Of a stretch of 64,000 bases of DNA, positions 48,758-58,300 are shown in pieces. The stretch's first letter is position 1. Every line of letters begins with the position of its first letter. The notes below the pieces were generated by a model, which ran no database searches, was not told where the DNA came from, and saw only the letters and a program-made list of their open reading frames with translations. The stretch spans positions 1 to 64,000 of the forward strand of contig CAYMPG010000004.1 of assembly GCA_964392455.1 (NCBI GenBank), in the 5' to 3' direction. This DNA is from SFEL01 sp964392455. GTDB taxonomy: Bacteria; Bacillota; Clostridia; Christensenellales; CAG-138. Both the position numbers and the translations under genes were made by a program.

Positions 48758-49746
48758 TACAGTAATTCTCCATTACAAGTGTTATTGTATTGTTTTTCGC
48801 TGCACATATGGCATGCTACAAAGTGACCGGGCTCGGCCTCAATCAGCTTGGGCTCGCACTGCTTACATTCTTCCTTGCAGTACCTGCACCTGCCGGCAAA
48901 GCGGCATACGGGCTTGGGGTCTATTGGGCTTGGCACATCTCCCGCAAGCACTATGCGCTCACGCTGTATATCTATCCTGGGCACAGGAACGGCCGAAAGC
49001 AGCGCCTGAGTATATGGATGCAGCGGATTTGCAAATATGGTCTTGCAGTCTCCCAGCTCCACGATTTTTCCAAGGTACATTACAGCTATCCTGTCGGATA
49101 TATGCTTTACCACGCTAAGGTCATGGGAGATAAACAGATACGTCATCGCCCTCTGCTCCTGCAGCTTCTGGAGCAGATTCAGCACCTGAGCCTGTATGGA
49201 TACATCCAGCGCAGATACGGGCTCATCCAGCACCATGAAGGAAGGGTTCAGCGCTATTGCCCTTGCTATGCCAACACGCTGCCTTCTTCCGCCATCCAGC
49301 TCATGGGGATATGCATTCACCATGTGCTCCTGAAGGCCCACTGTACGCATGAGCTCATATACATGCTGCTCCATTTCGGACTTTTTGCTGTATACGCCCT
49401 GCACGATAAAGGGCTCGGCTATGCTCTGGAATATGCTCTTGCGGCCATCCAATGATGCATAGGGATCCTGAAATACGATCTGCATCTTTTTCCGTGCAGC
49501 CCGCATCTCATCCTTGCTGAATTTTCTTATATCCTCGCCTTCAAAGAGTATCTCGCCATCTGTGGCCTCGATGAGCCTCAGCATCAGCCGGCCTATGGTA
49601 GATTTTCCGCAGCCGGATTCTCCTACCAGGCCAAGGGTCTCGCCACGATGTATCTGCAGGCTTACATCATCTACTGCATGGAGGAGTCCCTTTTTGGTTT
49701 GGAAGAATTTTTTGAGGTTTTTCGTTTCAAGTATAACTTCGCTCAT
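48757..49746 (-). CDS. Peptide ABC transporter ATPase (OppF/DppF type)
   Basis: 329 residues. Walker A GESGCGKSTIGRL, a signature written as LDGGRRQRVGIARA instead of LSGGQ, Walker B FMVLDEPVSALDVS, and the Opp-type C-terminal region with cysteines CRFAGRCRYCKEECKQC, which may bind an iron-sulfur cluster as in related DppD/DppF. The LDGG substitution of the signature serine is notable, since that serine contacts ATP; the partner cassette keeps FSGGM. The start overlaps the OppD stop (ATGA). Confidence 0.93.
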   Translation of the reverse strand: MSEVILETKNLKKFFQTKKGLLHAVDDVSLQIHRGETLGLVGESGCGKSTIGRLMLRLIEATDGEILFEGEDIRKFSKDEMRAARKKMQIVFQDPYASLDGRKSIFQSIAEPFIVQGVYSKKSEMEQHVYELMRTVGLQEHMVNAYPHELDGGRRQRVGIARAIALNPSFMVLDEPVSALDVSIQAQVLNLLQKLQEQRAMTYLFISHDLSVVKHISDRIAVMYLGKIVELGDCKTIFANPLHPYTQALLSAVPVPRIDIQRERIVLAGDVPSPIDPKPVCRFAGRCRYCKEECKQCEPKLIEAEPGHFVACHMCSEKQYNNTCNGELL

Positions 49747-50732
49747 TCTGCATCTTCTCCTTTTGCTTCATCCTTCCCGGCAAAGAAGCACCTTACATAA
49801 TGGCCCGGCTCTATTTCGGTCATCGGCGGGATGCCCTTGCTGCACTTTTCGCAGGCACGGGTGCAGCGTGGGTGGAAGCTGCAGCCCTCCGGCAGATGAT
49901 AGGGATTGGGGGTGAGACCGTGTATGGGGGTAAGCTCACTGTCATCCGAGTAAAGGTCGGGTATGCAGTTATAAAGGCCTATGGTATAGGGGTGGGATGC
50001 ATTCTTGAATATATGTTCCAGCGTACCATACTCCACCACCTGGCCGGCATACATTACCGCAACATCGTCACAGGTTTCTGCCACTATGCCAAGGTCATGG
50101 GTTATAAGTATCATAGCTGTATTATACTGCTCTTTCAGCCCTTTGATAAGCTCCAGCACCTGGGCCTGTATGGTCACATCCAGCGCAGTGGTGGGTTCAT
50201 CGGCTATAAGCAGCTTCGGGTTGCACGCAAGAGCCATTGCTATGATAACACGCTGCTTCATGCCGCCGGAAAACTGATGGGGATACTCTCCGCCACGCTC
50301 CGCCTTTATGCCTACCTTTTCCAGCATCTTCAGCGCTTCGGCCGCCGCCTCCTTCTTATTCATGTGCCTGTGGAGTCGTATGGTCTCTGCTATCTGCTCC
50401 TGCACGGTCAGCACAGGATTAAGGCTGGTCATGGGGTCCTGGAATATCATGGATATGCTGCCGCCCTGTATGGCACGCATTTCCTTGCTGGTCTTTTTGA
50501 GCAGGTCTTCACCTTCAAACAGTATCTCGCCGCTTTTTATCCTGGCGGGAGGCTGCTGCAGTATTCCTATAATGGACTTTACCGTGGTGGTCTTTCCGGC
50601 ACCAGTTTCGCCCACAAGGCCCAGTACCTTTCCCGGCTCCACCTGAAGGCTCAGCTCACGCACTGCCTCAACTGTACCATCCACCGTATGATAATCTACA
50701 GAAAGATTTTTTACCTCGAGAAGCTTTTCCAC
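49743..50732 (-). CDS. Peptide ABC transporter ATPase (OppD/DppD type)
   Basis: 329 residues. Walker A GETGAGKTTTVKS, signature FSGGMKQRVIIAM, Walker B LLIADEPTTALDVT, and the C-terminal peptide-importer extension with CSFHPRCTRACEKC. Pairs with the OppF-type ATPase to power import. Located 15 nt after the DppC gene and overlapping the next gene by 4 nt. Confidence 0.94.
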   Translation of the reverse strand: MEKLLEVKNLSVDYHTVDGTVEAVRELSLQVEPGKVLGLVGETGAGKTTTVKSIIGILQQPPARIKSGEILFEGEDLLKKTSKEMRAIQGGSISMIFQDPMTSLNPVLTVQEQIAETIRLHRHMNKKEAAAEALKMLEKVGIKAERGGEYPHQFSGGMKQRVIIAMALACNPKLLIADEPTTALDVTIQAQVLELIKGLKEQYNTAMILITHDLGIVAETCDDVAVMYAGQVVEYGTLEHIFKNASHPYTIGLYNCIPDLYSDDSELTPIHGLTPNPYHLPEGCSFHPRCTRACEKCSKGIPPMTEIEPGHYVRCFFAGKDEAKGEDAE

Positions 50733-50747
50733 TGTACTTTACTCTCC

Positions 50748-51638
50748 TTAATCTTTCAGTTTTGGATCCAGAGCATCCCTCAGGCCGTCTCCAAGGAAGT
50801 TCATGCCAAACACGGCAAACATGATGGCAAGTCCCGGGAAGGTGCAAAGATGAGGGAAGTCCCTTATATAATCACGCCCTGTGGAAAGCATGGCACCCCA
50901 CTCGGGAGTGGGAGGCACTATGCCCAGGCCTATGAAGCTCATGCTGGCGCAGGAAAGTATTGCGCCGCCCATTCTCAGCGTTGCCTGCACTATCAGCGGC
51001 GCAAGGCAGTTGGGTATTATGTGATTCAGTATGATATACCTGTCCTTGGCACCTGCCGCTATTGAAGCCTCCACAAATTCCTGCTGCTTAAGCGAAACTA
51101 TGGATGCACGCATCATTCGGCAGGTACTGGGTATATTGGATATACCTATGGCCACCATCACGTTCGTCAGGCTTGAGCCCAGGGCCGCAACTATGGATAT
51201 ATTCAGCAGTATGCTGGGCACTGCCATAAATACGTCCATAACACGCATGATAAGCACCTCAGCCTTGCCGCCGTAATATCCGGCTATAGCTCCCAGGGTG
51301 ATGCCGCCCAGCATGGAAAGTCCCACGGATATAAGGCCTACCGTAACGGATATGCGGGCGCCATAGATTATTCTCGAAAGTATATCTCTGCCAAGCTCAT
51401 CCGTACCAAACCAGTGGGAGCCGGAGGGCAATGCAAAGCGATTCAGCCAATCCTGCTCTATGGGGTCGTATGGAGCTATCAGCGGCGCAAATATTGCACA
51501 GATGACCAGCAGCGATATCATGGACAGGCCTATCATGGCTGATTTGCTGCGCCTGAAGCGGCGCCATATTTCCTGTACGTTGCTTCTTTTCTTGTATACT
51601 ACCTGCGATTCTACGCATTCTGACTTGTTGTTAGCCAT
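50748..51638 (-). CDS. Peptide ABC transporter permease (DppC/OppC type)
   Basis: 296 residues, about six membrane helices, with the OppC N-terminal domain (WRRFRRSKSAMIGLSMISLL). The extracytoplasmic SHWFGTDELGRDILSRIIYG segment and the coupling loop EASIAAGAKDRYIILNHIIPN are family marks. AAGGAGG precedes the ATG. It is followed by the two ATPases and preceded by DppB after 11 nt. Confidence 0.94.
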   Translation of the reverse strand: MANNKSECVESQVVYKKRSNVQEIWRRFRRSKSAMIGLSMISLLVICAIFAPLIAPYDPIEQDWLNRFALPSGSHWFGTDELGRDILSRIIYGARISVTVGLISVGLSMLGGITLGAIAGYYGGKAEVLIMRVMDVFMAVPSILLNISIVAALGSSLTNVMVAIGISNIPSTCRMMRASIVSLKQQEFVEASIAAGAKDRYIILNHIIPNCLAPLIVQATLRMGGAILSCASMSFIGLGIVPPTPEWGAMLSTGRDYIRDFPHLCTFPGLAIMFAVFGMNFLGDGLRDALDPKLKD

Positions 51639-51649
51639 TGCCGTCCTCC

Positions 51650-52579
51650 TTAAGACATCTTGGACCTCATGCGAGGGTCAACAGCCGCATAGCAAATATC
51701 TACTATCAGGTTTACCACGCTGAAGGACAGCGCTATTACCAGCACGCCCCCCTGCACTACAGGGTAGTTTCTGGCCTTGATGGCATCTACCATCATCTTG
51801 CCTATGCCGTTTATTCCAAATATGGATTCTGTCAAAACTGATCCGCCAAGGAGGTAGCCAAACTGGGTGCCTATGGTGGTCAATACGGGGATCATTGCGT
51901 TTTTCAGCGCATGATGCAGCCTTATTACCCATTCATTCTGTCCCTTGGCACGGGCTGTGCTTATATAATCCTGACGGATTACCTCCAGCATACTGGAGCG
52001 GGTCATTCTGGCAATGGAGGCCGCAGAGCTGGTGCCTATGGTAATGGCAGGCAGTATCATATGCTTCCAGCTGGAGAAGCCGGTGGCCGGCAGCCATTTC
52101 AGCTTTACCGCAAATACCAGCATCAATAGCAGGCCCTGCCAGAAGTTTGGCATGGCATTTCCCACCATGGCAAGGCCCATGGCTGCGCTGTCAAACAGGG
52201 AATACTGCCATACCGCAGCCAGCAGGCCCAGCGTAATACCTACCACCACCGCCAGTGCGACGGATACCGATGTAAGCTTAAGAGTATTGGGGAAGGTAGC
52301 CGCTATTCTTTCAGAAACGTTTCTCTTTGTAGAATAGCAAATTCCCATATCGCCCTTTAAAAGCCTTGAAACATAGTTATACAGCCTCTGAAAATAGCCG
52401 CCATTGAGGCCCAGTTCTTCTCTGAGCGCTTCGCGCTGTTCCTCTGTGCTGTTTCCACCTTCCATTATGCTATCTATTGGGTCACCCGGAGTAATGTACA
52501 TCAGCGTGAAGACCAATATGGTAACACCAAGCATTACAGGAATGAACATAAGCATACGGCGAAGTATGTATTTAATCAT
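51650..52579 (-). CDS. Peptide ABC transporter permease (DppB/OppB type)
   Basis: 309 residues from the ATG at 52579 (AGGAGC at 7 nt); upstream in-frame codons are not used. Starts IKYILRRMLMFIPVMLGVTI, the DppB signature, with about six membrane helices, MYITPGDPIDSIM outside, and the coupling loop DYISTARAKGQNEWVIRLHH. It follows the binding protein after 98 nt that hold a hairpin, so the permeases are likely made at lower level than the binding protein. Confidence 0.94.
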   Translation of the reverse strand: MIKYILRRMLMFIPVMLGVTILVFTLMYITPGDPIDSIMEGGNSTEEQREALREELGLNGGYFQRLYNYVSRLLKGDMGICYSTKRNVSERIAATFPNTLKLTSVSVALAVVVGITLGLLAAVWQYSLFDSAAMGLAMVGNAMPNFWQGLLLMLVFAVKLKWLPATGFSSWKHMILPAITIGTSSAASIARMTRSSMLEVIRQDYISTARAKGQNEWVIRLHHALKNAMIPVLTTIGTQFGYLLGGSVLTESIFGINGIGKMMVDAIKARNYPVVQGGVLVIALSFSVVNLIVDICYAAVDPRMRSKMS

Positions 52580-52619
52580 ATAATTGCTCCTGTTGCGTTT
52601 TTTAGCCTTATACAATACA

Positions 52620-52661
52620 ACGGGCAACCGGACATCCTATACAAGCTGACCGGCTGCCCGT
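52620..52661 (-). terminator. Hairpin between peptide-binding protein and permease genes
   Basis: ACGGGCA-CCGG pairs with CCGG-TGCCCGT with one mismatch around an 18-nt loop. The following minus-strand bases (TGTATTGTATAAGG) are only partly T-rich, so it is likely a message-stabilising or leaky terminator. Confidence 0.6.
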
Positions 52662-52677
52662 CTATGTTCAGTACTGA

Positions 52678-54282
52678 TTATTTTTCAACAAAGTAGAAGT
52701 CACTGAACCTGAACATATTGCTTACATTGGTGTTATAGCCGCGCAGATCTGCGCTGACGCCGGTTACACCATAAACGTGGGCAATATATACCATGGGTGC
52801 AAGCTCATGAACCATTTCCTGGGCCTCATAGGTGAGAGCGCTGCGCTCATCCGCATCGGTGGTGGTCATGATCTTATCGAGGATCTCATCCACGGCGGGA
52901 TCGCTGAGCCTGCAGCGGCTGTAAGAGGAGCCTATATTGGAGGAGTGGAACAGGGTGTACATCTGCTCACCGCCATCAACGGTATTGGTACCGGTGTTGA
53001 CGCTTGCCATCTGGTACTGTCCATTGTTGAGCATGGAGGAAAGGGTCGCGCTTTCGGTGGGCTCCAGCTTAAGGGTGATGCCCGCCTGGCCCCACATCTG
53101 CTGGAGCAGCTCCATGAGCATATTATTGGTGGAGTTTGCAAGGTAAATGAAGCTTACCTCGATGCCATCGGCATATCCGGCCTCTGCAAGGAGTTCCTTT
53201 GCCTTAGCAGGATCATATTCATACTGCTGCAGATCGGTATTACGGCCGAGAAGGTTGGGAGCTATGGGGCTTACTGCGGGAGCAGAAGCAGGATAGCATA
53301 TCTCACGGACGGTAGCCACATCGGTAGCGTAGTTGAATGCCTTTCTTACCCTTACATCCTGGAACAGCTCGTCCTCGCAATTGAAGGCGATGCAGCGGAT
53401 GGTGGGGCCGGTGGAGGTGTAAACATCGGTATCGACGTTTTCCTTAAGCCTGTCGATATCGTTTGCAGATACCTGAGTAGCAAGGTCAAGGCCGCCGCTC
53501 TCCAGGTCGATGGTACGGCTGGAGCTCTCAGTGATAACGCGGAGAACTATGTTCTTAAGCTTTGCAGGCTCTCCGAAGTAATCGTCATTGCGGGTGAGGA
53601 CTATGCTGTCGCCCTCTGCCCAGGATTCAAACTTGTAGGGGCCGGTGCCAACGGGAGCATGGCTGTATACAGTCTGGTCAACGGCTTCCACTGCCTTCTG
53701 GTTCAGAATGTAGCAGGGGTTCTGGTTATTGGCCAGCTGGGACTCGATGAAAGCATAGGGGCGCTTGGTCTGGAAGCTGAATGTATAATCATCCACAGCA
53801 GTGAGGCTTTCCCTTACTATCTCGGCCATGGCATTGGAGGCGCTGGGCATATCGTAAAGACGGTCAAAGCTGAACACTACGTCGCTTGCCTTCAGCTCCT
53901 CGCCATTGTGGAACTTTACGCCCTGACGGAGGTGGAATACCCAGGTAACATCATCGGTCTGCTCCCAGCTCTCGGCCAGGTCAGGCTGTATAACGTTATT
54001 GTCATCGTAGGTTATCAGACGGCTGTATACATTGTAATGCACCATCCAGGAAGCAGTGGAATCTCCGGGATCAAGGGAGCCGGGTTCTCTGTCCAGTCCG
54101 ACGGTAAGAGTATCCTTGGATGATACTACTTCGTCCTCGGTAGCTGTTACATCAGGAGCAACCACTCCGCTTTCCTCGGTGGCTGGCTCGCTGGGCTCAG
54201 CTTCGGGGGACGCAGTGCATCCTGTAACCGCCAGTGCGACTACAAGTGCCATTGCCAGCAAACGTGTCATCAGCTTTTTCAT
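52678..54282 (-). CDS. Peptide ABC transporter substrate-binding lipoprotein (family 5)
   Basis: 534 residues. Signal peptide with lipobox LAVTGC (lipidated Cys22), an acidic Pro/Glu spacer, then the family 5 (OppA/DppA) domain: TLTVGLDREPGSLDPGDS, YSRLITYDDNNVIQPDLAES, WVFHLRQGVKFHNGEELKAS. It binds peptides (or a similar ligand) outside the membrane. First gene of the operon binding protein, DppB, DppC, two ATPases, serine hydrolase, M24 peptidase. AAAGGAG precedes the ATG. The 195-bp gap upstream is shared with a divergent LysR gene; I could not fix this gene's promoter. Confidence 0.95.
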   Translation of the reverse strand: MKKLMTRLLAMALVVALAVTGCTASPEAEPSEPATEESGVVAPDVTATEDEVVSSKDTLTVGLDREPGSLDPGDSTASWMVHYNVYSRLITYDDNNVIQPDLAESWEQTDDVTWVFHLRQGVKFHNGEELKASDVVFSFDRLYDMPSASNAMAEIVRESLTAVDDYTFSFQTKRPYAFIESQLANNQNPCYILNQKAVEAVDQTVYSHAPVGTGPYKFESWAEGDSIVLTRNDDYFGEPAKLKNIVLRVITESSSRTIDLESGGLDLATQVSANDIDRLKENVDTDVYTSTGPTIRCIAFNCEDELFQDVRVRKAFNYATDVATVREICYPASAPAVSPIAPNLLGRNTDLQQYEYDPAKAKELLAEAGYADGIEVSFIYLANSTNNMLMELLQQMWGQAGITLKLEPTESATLSSMLNNGQYQMASVNTGTNTVDGGEQMYTLFHSSNIGSSYSRCRLSDPAVDEILDKIMTTTDADERSALTYEAQEMVHELAPMVYIAHVYGVTGVSADLRGYNTNVSNMFRFSDFYFVEK

Positions 54283-54477
54283 TCTTTATTCTCCTTTTCA
54301 GATTGTTACCCTATGTGGGCATTTGTTTGACAGCTTTTTATGCAATTCAGCTTGCCACGATATGTTGTGGCTATTTTAACATTCACCTGTTATTTTTAAA
54401 ATACAATCCATTCTAATAACTCCTTTAGTTTTTCTTAATATTATTGTATAATCCTATGCAAAGGAGGATAGGCTGAA

Positions 54478-55419
54478 ATGAATCTAAAAGAGCAAAAGTA
54501 CATATGCACGCTCGCATCCACCGGAAGCATAACAAAAGCGGCGGAGCTGCTTGGCATAACTCCGCCGGCACTTAGCCTCTATATTTCGAACGTGGAAAAG
54601 GAGCTGGGTATAAAGCTGTTTACCCGCACGAAAAAGAAATTCACCCCCACATACATGGGGCAGGTATATATCAGCAAGGCCCACAAAATGCTGGACCTGA
54701 AAAATGAATTTGACCATGAGCTTGCCAGTGCCCTCAGCACATATACAGGCAAAATACGCATAGGCCTGCAATCCGTGGCGCTGGGCTATCTTATACCCTA
54801 CATCGTGCGCGATTATGCGCTTATGTTTCCCCATATAGAGATAAGCATACTTGAAGGCCGGTATTCCATGCTGGAGAACGGCCTTTTAAGCGGGGATCTG
54901 GACATTGTGCTGTGCAATGTGCCCTTTTATTCCCCATCTTTCTCGTATACCTCGCTTTTCCACGATCCGCTGAGGCTGGTAGTGCCTGAACAGCATCACC
55001 ACATAACCACAGGCCAGGATGGCACTTTCCCTGTGGTAGACCTGGGCGACCTGAAGCACGAAAACTTCATACTGCTGCAGCCCGGCCAAAGCCTGCGTAC
55101 TCTGGCCATGCGTGTATTCTCCAATGCGCTTATTTCTCCCGAGCGCATAACGGAGGTATCAAGCGTATCCACCGCAATGCGCCTTGTGTCGGTAAATTAC
55201 GGCATCAGCTTTTGCCCTCAGAGCTACATCCATTCCATAGCAGCCCCTTATCCGCTGGAGCTGCTGTCGCTGGGAGAATACACCCTTTCCCTGGAGTTTT
55301 CCGCCCTTTACAACAAGACGGCGGCCCTTCCATCACACCTTAGCAGCTTTATAAGCATCTGTAAGCACTATGCATCGGATTTGGAATCCAAAAAGCTGTC
55401 TTATGTGCGCTATGTGTAG
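54478..55419 (+). CDS. LysR-type regulator divergent from the peptide importer
   Basis: 313 residues: helix-turn-helix ITKAAELLGITPPALSLYIS with VEKELGIKLFTRTKKKFTPT, then the effector domain (about 90-300) with GKIRIGLQSVALGYLIPYIV. Divergent position points to control of the peptide-uptake operon. GCAAAGGAGGA is a strong ribosome site and TATAAT lies at 54447-54452 with a weak -35. Its stop faces the aconitase stop with only 6 bp between them and no terminator, so the convergent transcripts must overlap. Confidence 0.92.
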   Translation: MNLKEQKYICTLASTGSITKAAELLGITPPALSLYISNVEKELGIKLFTRTKKKFTPTYMGQVYISKAHKMLDLKNEFDHELASALSTYTGKIRIGLQSVALGYLIPYIVRDYALMFPHIEISILEGRYSMLENGLLSGDLDIVLCNVPFYSPSFSYTSLFHDPLRLVVPEQHHHITTGQDGTFPVVDLGDLKHENFILLQPGQSLRTLAMRVFSNALISPERITEVSSVSTAMRLVSVNYGISFCPQSYIHSIAAPYPLELLSLGEYTLSLEFSALYNKTAALPSHLSSFISICKHYASDLESKKLSYVRYV

Positions 55420-55425
55420 CAGCCG

Positions 55426-57378
55426 TTATTCACCGATAACGCTTTTAATGTATCTCAGCCTTCCTCCCCGCAGAACCACCTCAAGCTCATCCCGGCTAAA
55501 ATCCGCCCGGCAATCAAAGGAAAAACCACCTGTAAGGTCGTTTACGGTAACGGTGCCTGTTTTTAGCTGGGCCGGGAAGGCCCTTATTTCCAGCTCATCG
55601 CCAAGCTTTACCCGACCATAATCTTTCACATCTGCAAGCACCAGGGGAACCACGCCATGATTGATAAGGTTTCCCCGGTGTATTCTGGCTATGCTCTTTG
55701 CAATTACGGCCTTTACTCCAAGGTACATTGGATTGATTGCCGCATGTTCCCTTGATGACCCCTGGCCATAGTTGTCGCCGCCTATTATTATGCTTTTTCC
55801 ATATTCAGCCGCCCTGCCGGCAAAGCCCTTATCATAATTATAAAAGCAGTATTTGCTCATAAGCGGTATATTTGAGCGCATTGAAGAGAATTCTGCCGAG
55901 GCAGGAGTTATATCATCCGTGCTGACGTTATCTCCCGCCTTAAGGCTAACCCTGCATACAAGGTTTTCTTCAGGCTTATCCGGCACAGGCAGAGGCTTAA
56001 TACCCTTTCCCCGCAGTACCTGCACCTTTTCTGCCTCCTCGATAGATAGAGGCGGTATCAGCATGGAGTCATCCACCCAGTATGCCTCAGGCTCCCTTAT
56101 ATCCCTCAGCAGCTCCACGTCATCCCCCATTATTTCTGCTGCTGTGGCAAATGTTCCCTTTATGGCAGTTGCCGTAGCCACCTCAGGGCCGGTGATATAC
56201 AGCTTTGCCGTAGGATTGCCGCTGCGCCCCTTGAAATTGCGATTGGATGTCCTTACCGATATGCCGTCCGTTACAGGGGATTGGCCTATGCCGCAGCAGG
56301 GGCCGCAGGATATTTCCAGCAGCCTTACCCCGGCATCCACAAGCATATCCATATAGCCATTCCGCATAAGATCCTTATAAATCTGCCTTGTTGCAGGCGC
56401 ACATACGCAGCTCACGTCCTCATGCACATGCTGCCCCTTCAATACCCGGGCAGCCCTTGCGATATCGCTATAGCTGCCATTTGTGCAGCTTCCGATAAAT
56501 ACCTGCTGAACGGGGAGCTTCGAGGCCTGGCTCACCTTTATCACATTATCTGGCTGGTTTGGGCAGGCCATCATTGGCTCCAGCGCATCCAGATCCAGCT
56601 CTATATACTCATCATAATTACAGCCCTCATCAGCCTTCAGCTCCACAAAGGAGCTCTCCCTCCCCTGGGCTTTCATAAAGGCAAATACCATTTCATCGGC
56701 CGGGAATACAGAGGCCGTAGCCCCCAGCTCCGCCCCCATATTCGCTATGGTGGCCCGCTCCGGCACGGAAAGGGTTTTTATTCCATCGCCGGTATACTCA
56801 TATATCCTGCCAATGCCCCCATTTACGCCATAGCGCCGCAGCAGCTCAAGTATCACATCCTTGGCGGAGACTCCACCCTTCAGCCTTCCAGTCAGCCTTA
56901 CGTTGACCACCTTTGGCATGTTCATCTTCAGGGGCAGCCCGGCCATGGCTCCGGCCACATCCATCCCACCGGCACCCATTGCCAGCATCCCTATTGCCCC
57001 GCAGGAGGGGGTATGGCTATCGGTACCCAGGCTGACCTTGCCAGGCACAGCAAAGCGGGCAAGGTGCACCGAGTGCATTATCCCATTGCCCGCCCTAGAA
57101 AGATATATGCCATACCGTTTGGCTATGGACTGGAGAAAAGCGTGGTCATCAGGGGTTTTTTCATCAACGTACAAAAGATTATGGTCAATATAGCTTACAG
57201 ATACCTCTGTACGCACCCTTGGCATACCTATGGCCTCAAAGGCCAGATAGCACATTACTGCGTTTATATCATGGGTAAGCGTCTGATCCACCCTTATTGA
57301 AAGCTGGGCCCCTTCCTTTGGCTGGGCCGGCTCTGTAAGATGGCTGCTGATTATTTTCCAGGTCAGATTGCTTGCCAT
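55426..57378 (-). CDS. acn: Aconitate hydratase (short clostridial/Aquifex type)
   Basis: 650 residues, shorter than AcnA (about 890). The three cluster ligands are Cys in FIGSCTNGSYSDIA and two in EISCGPCCGIGQS. The swivel domain follows in the same chain, with GGDNYGQGSSREHAAI holding the substrate-binding serine and arginine. The N-terminal SLGTDSHTPSCGAIGMLAMG block and this length match the anaerobe-type single-chain aconitases; homoaconitase-like function is an alternative. It overlaps the upstream LysR stop by one base (TAATG) in the citrate lyase locus, which supports work on citrate. Confidence 0.9.
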   Translation of the reverse strand: MASNLTWKIISSHLTEPAQPKEGAQLSIRVDQTLTHDINAVMCYLAFEAIGMPRVRTEVSVSYIDHNLLYVDEKTPDDHAFLQSIAKRYGIYLSRAGNGIMHSVHLARFAVPGKVSLGTDSHTPSCGAIGMLAMGAGGMDVAGAMAGLPLKMNMPKVVNVRLTGRLKGGVSAKDVILELLRRYGVNGGIGRIYEYTGDGIKTLSVPERATIANMGAELGATASVFPADEMVFAFMKAQGRESSFVELKADEGCNYDEYIELDLDALEPMMACPNQPDNVIKVSQASKLPVQQVFIGSCTNGSYSDIARAARVLKGQHVHEDVSCVCAPATRQIYKDLMRNGYMDMLVDAGVRLLEISCGPCCGIGQSPVTDGISVRTSNRNFKGRSGNPTAKLYITGPEVATATAIKGTFATAAEIMGDDVELLRDIREPEAYWVDDSMLIPPLSIEEAEKVQVLRGKGIKPLPVPDKPEENLVCRVSLKAGDNVSTDDITPASAEFSSMRSNIPLMSKYCFYNYDKGFAGRAAEYGKSIIIGGDNYGQGSSREHAAINPMYLGVKAVIAKSIARIHRGNLINHGVVPLVLADVKDYGRVKLGDELEIRAFPAQLKTGTVTVNDLTGGFSFDCRADFSRDELEVVLRGGRLRYIKSVIGE

Positions 57379-58268
57379 TATTCTCTCCCGCTTATTATGC
57401 CGCTCATATCAGTGGTGCATATAAAATCCACAAAGTCCGCAATTGCACGCCTTTTCAGAGAAGCCTGCTTATACAGCAGCCAGGTTTTTCTCGTTAGCCT
57501 GCTGCCATCAGCATTAGTCAGCGGCAATGAATACAGCTCCGGGTCGTGGGAAAAGTAATTTGAATCCGTAAATATGCCAAAGCCCATTCCGTGCTGCACC
57601 ATGGATACGCAGCAATCCCCTGTGGACACCTTGAAGCGAGGTATCAGCTCCGTATCATAATGCTCATTCCACCATCTGCATATGGCATTGGTGGTCATCT
57701 GATTTGTATTGAACTGGATATACGGTATATGGGCCAGCTCCTCAGGGGCAAAGGGTCTATTATATACAGCGCAGAGCTGATCTTCGCTTATAAGCATCCT
57801 CTGAAGATATGAATCCTCCGCACTGTATCGTGCAAAGCAAAGGTCAAGTATCCCGCTCTCCACGCTCCGGGCCAGCTCGTCGCTCAGGGCCGTTACTATC
57901 TCTATGTGTGCCTTTGGGTAGCGCCGTGTGTACTGGGCCAGAAGTGCCGGCATAACATACCTCACATATGAATAGGGCACCCCTATATGCAGCGTTTCCT
58001 CAAGGCTGCTGTTGGATTCTGCAACGCAGTCCTTTGCCTCCTGTATTGCGGCAATGACCGCCTCGGCCTTTTTTGCAATAAGCTCTCCCTCGGGAGTAAG
58101 CTCCGAGCCCCGCCTGTTTCGCAGCAGCAGCGATATTCCAAGCTCCTCCTCTATGGCCTGTATGCGTTTGGTAAGGGTGGGCTGAGATAAAAAGAGCATA
58201 TTTGCCGTTTTTGTGATATTGCGTGTTTTATTCAGCGTTACGATTATTTTCCAATCAAAATCCCGCAT
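57378..58268 (-). CDS. LysR-type regulator in the citrate operon
   Basis: 296 residues: helix-turn-helix ITKTANMLFLSQPTLTKRIQ, then the effector domain (about 90-290) beginning EETLHIGVPYSYVRYVMPAL. It sits inside the minus-strand operon, 32 nt after citXG and overlapping the aconitase start by one base, an unusual position for a LysR gene, which is normally divergent from its target. It probably senses citrate or a related acid and controls this locus. Confidence 0.92.
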   Translation of the reverse strand: MRDFDWKIIVTLNKTRNITKTANMLFLSQPTLTKRIQAIEEELGISLLLRNRRGSELTPEGELIAKKAEAVIAAIQEAKDCVAESNSSLEETLHIGVPYSYVRYVMPALLAQYTRRYPKAHIEIVTALSDELARSVESGILDLCFARYSAEDSYLQRMLISEDQLCAVYNRPFAPEELAHIPYIQFNTNQMTTNAICRWWNEHYDTELIPRFKVSTGDCCVSMVQHGMGFGIFTDSNYFSHDPELYSLPLTNADGSRLTRKTWLLYKQASLKRRAIADFVDFICTTDMSGIISGRE

Positions 58269-58300
58269 TTTTCTTCATACCGCCTTGATTATTACTTTTG

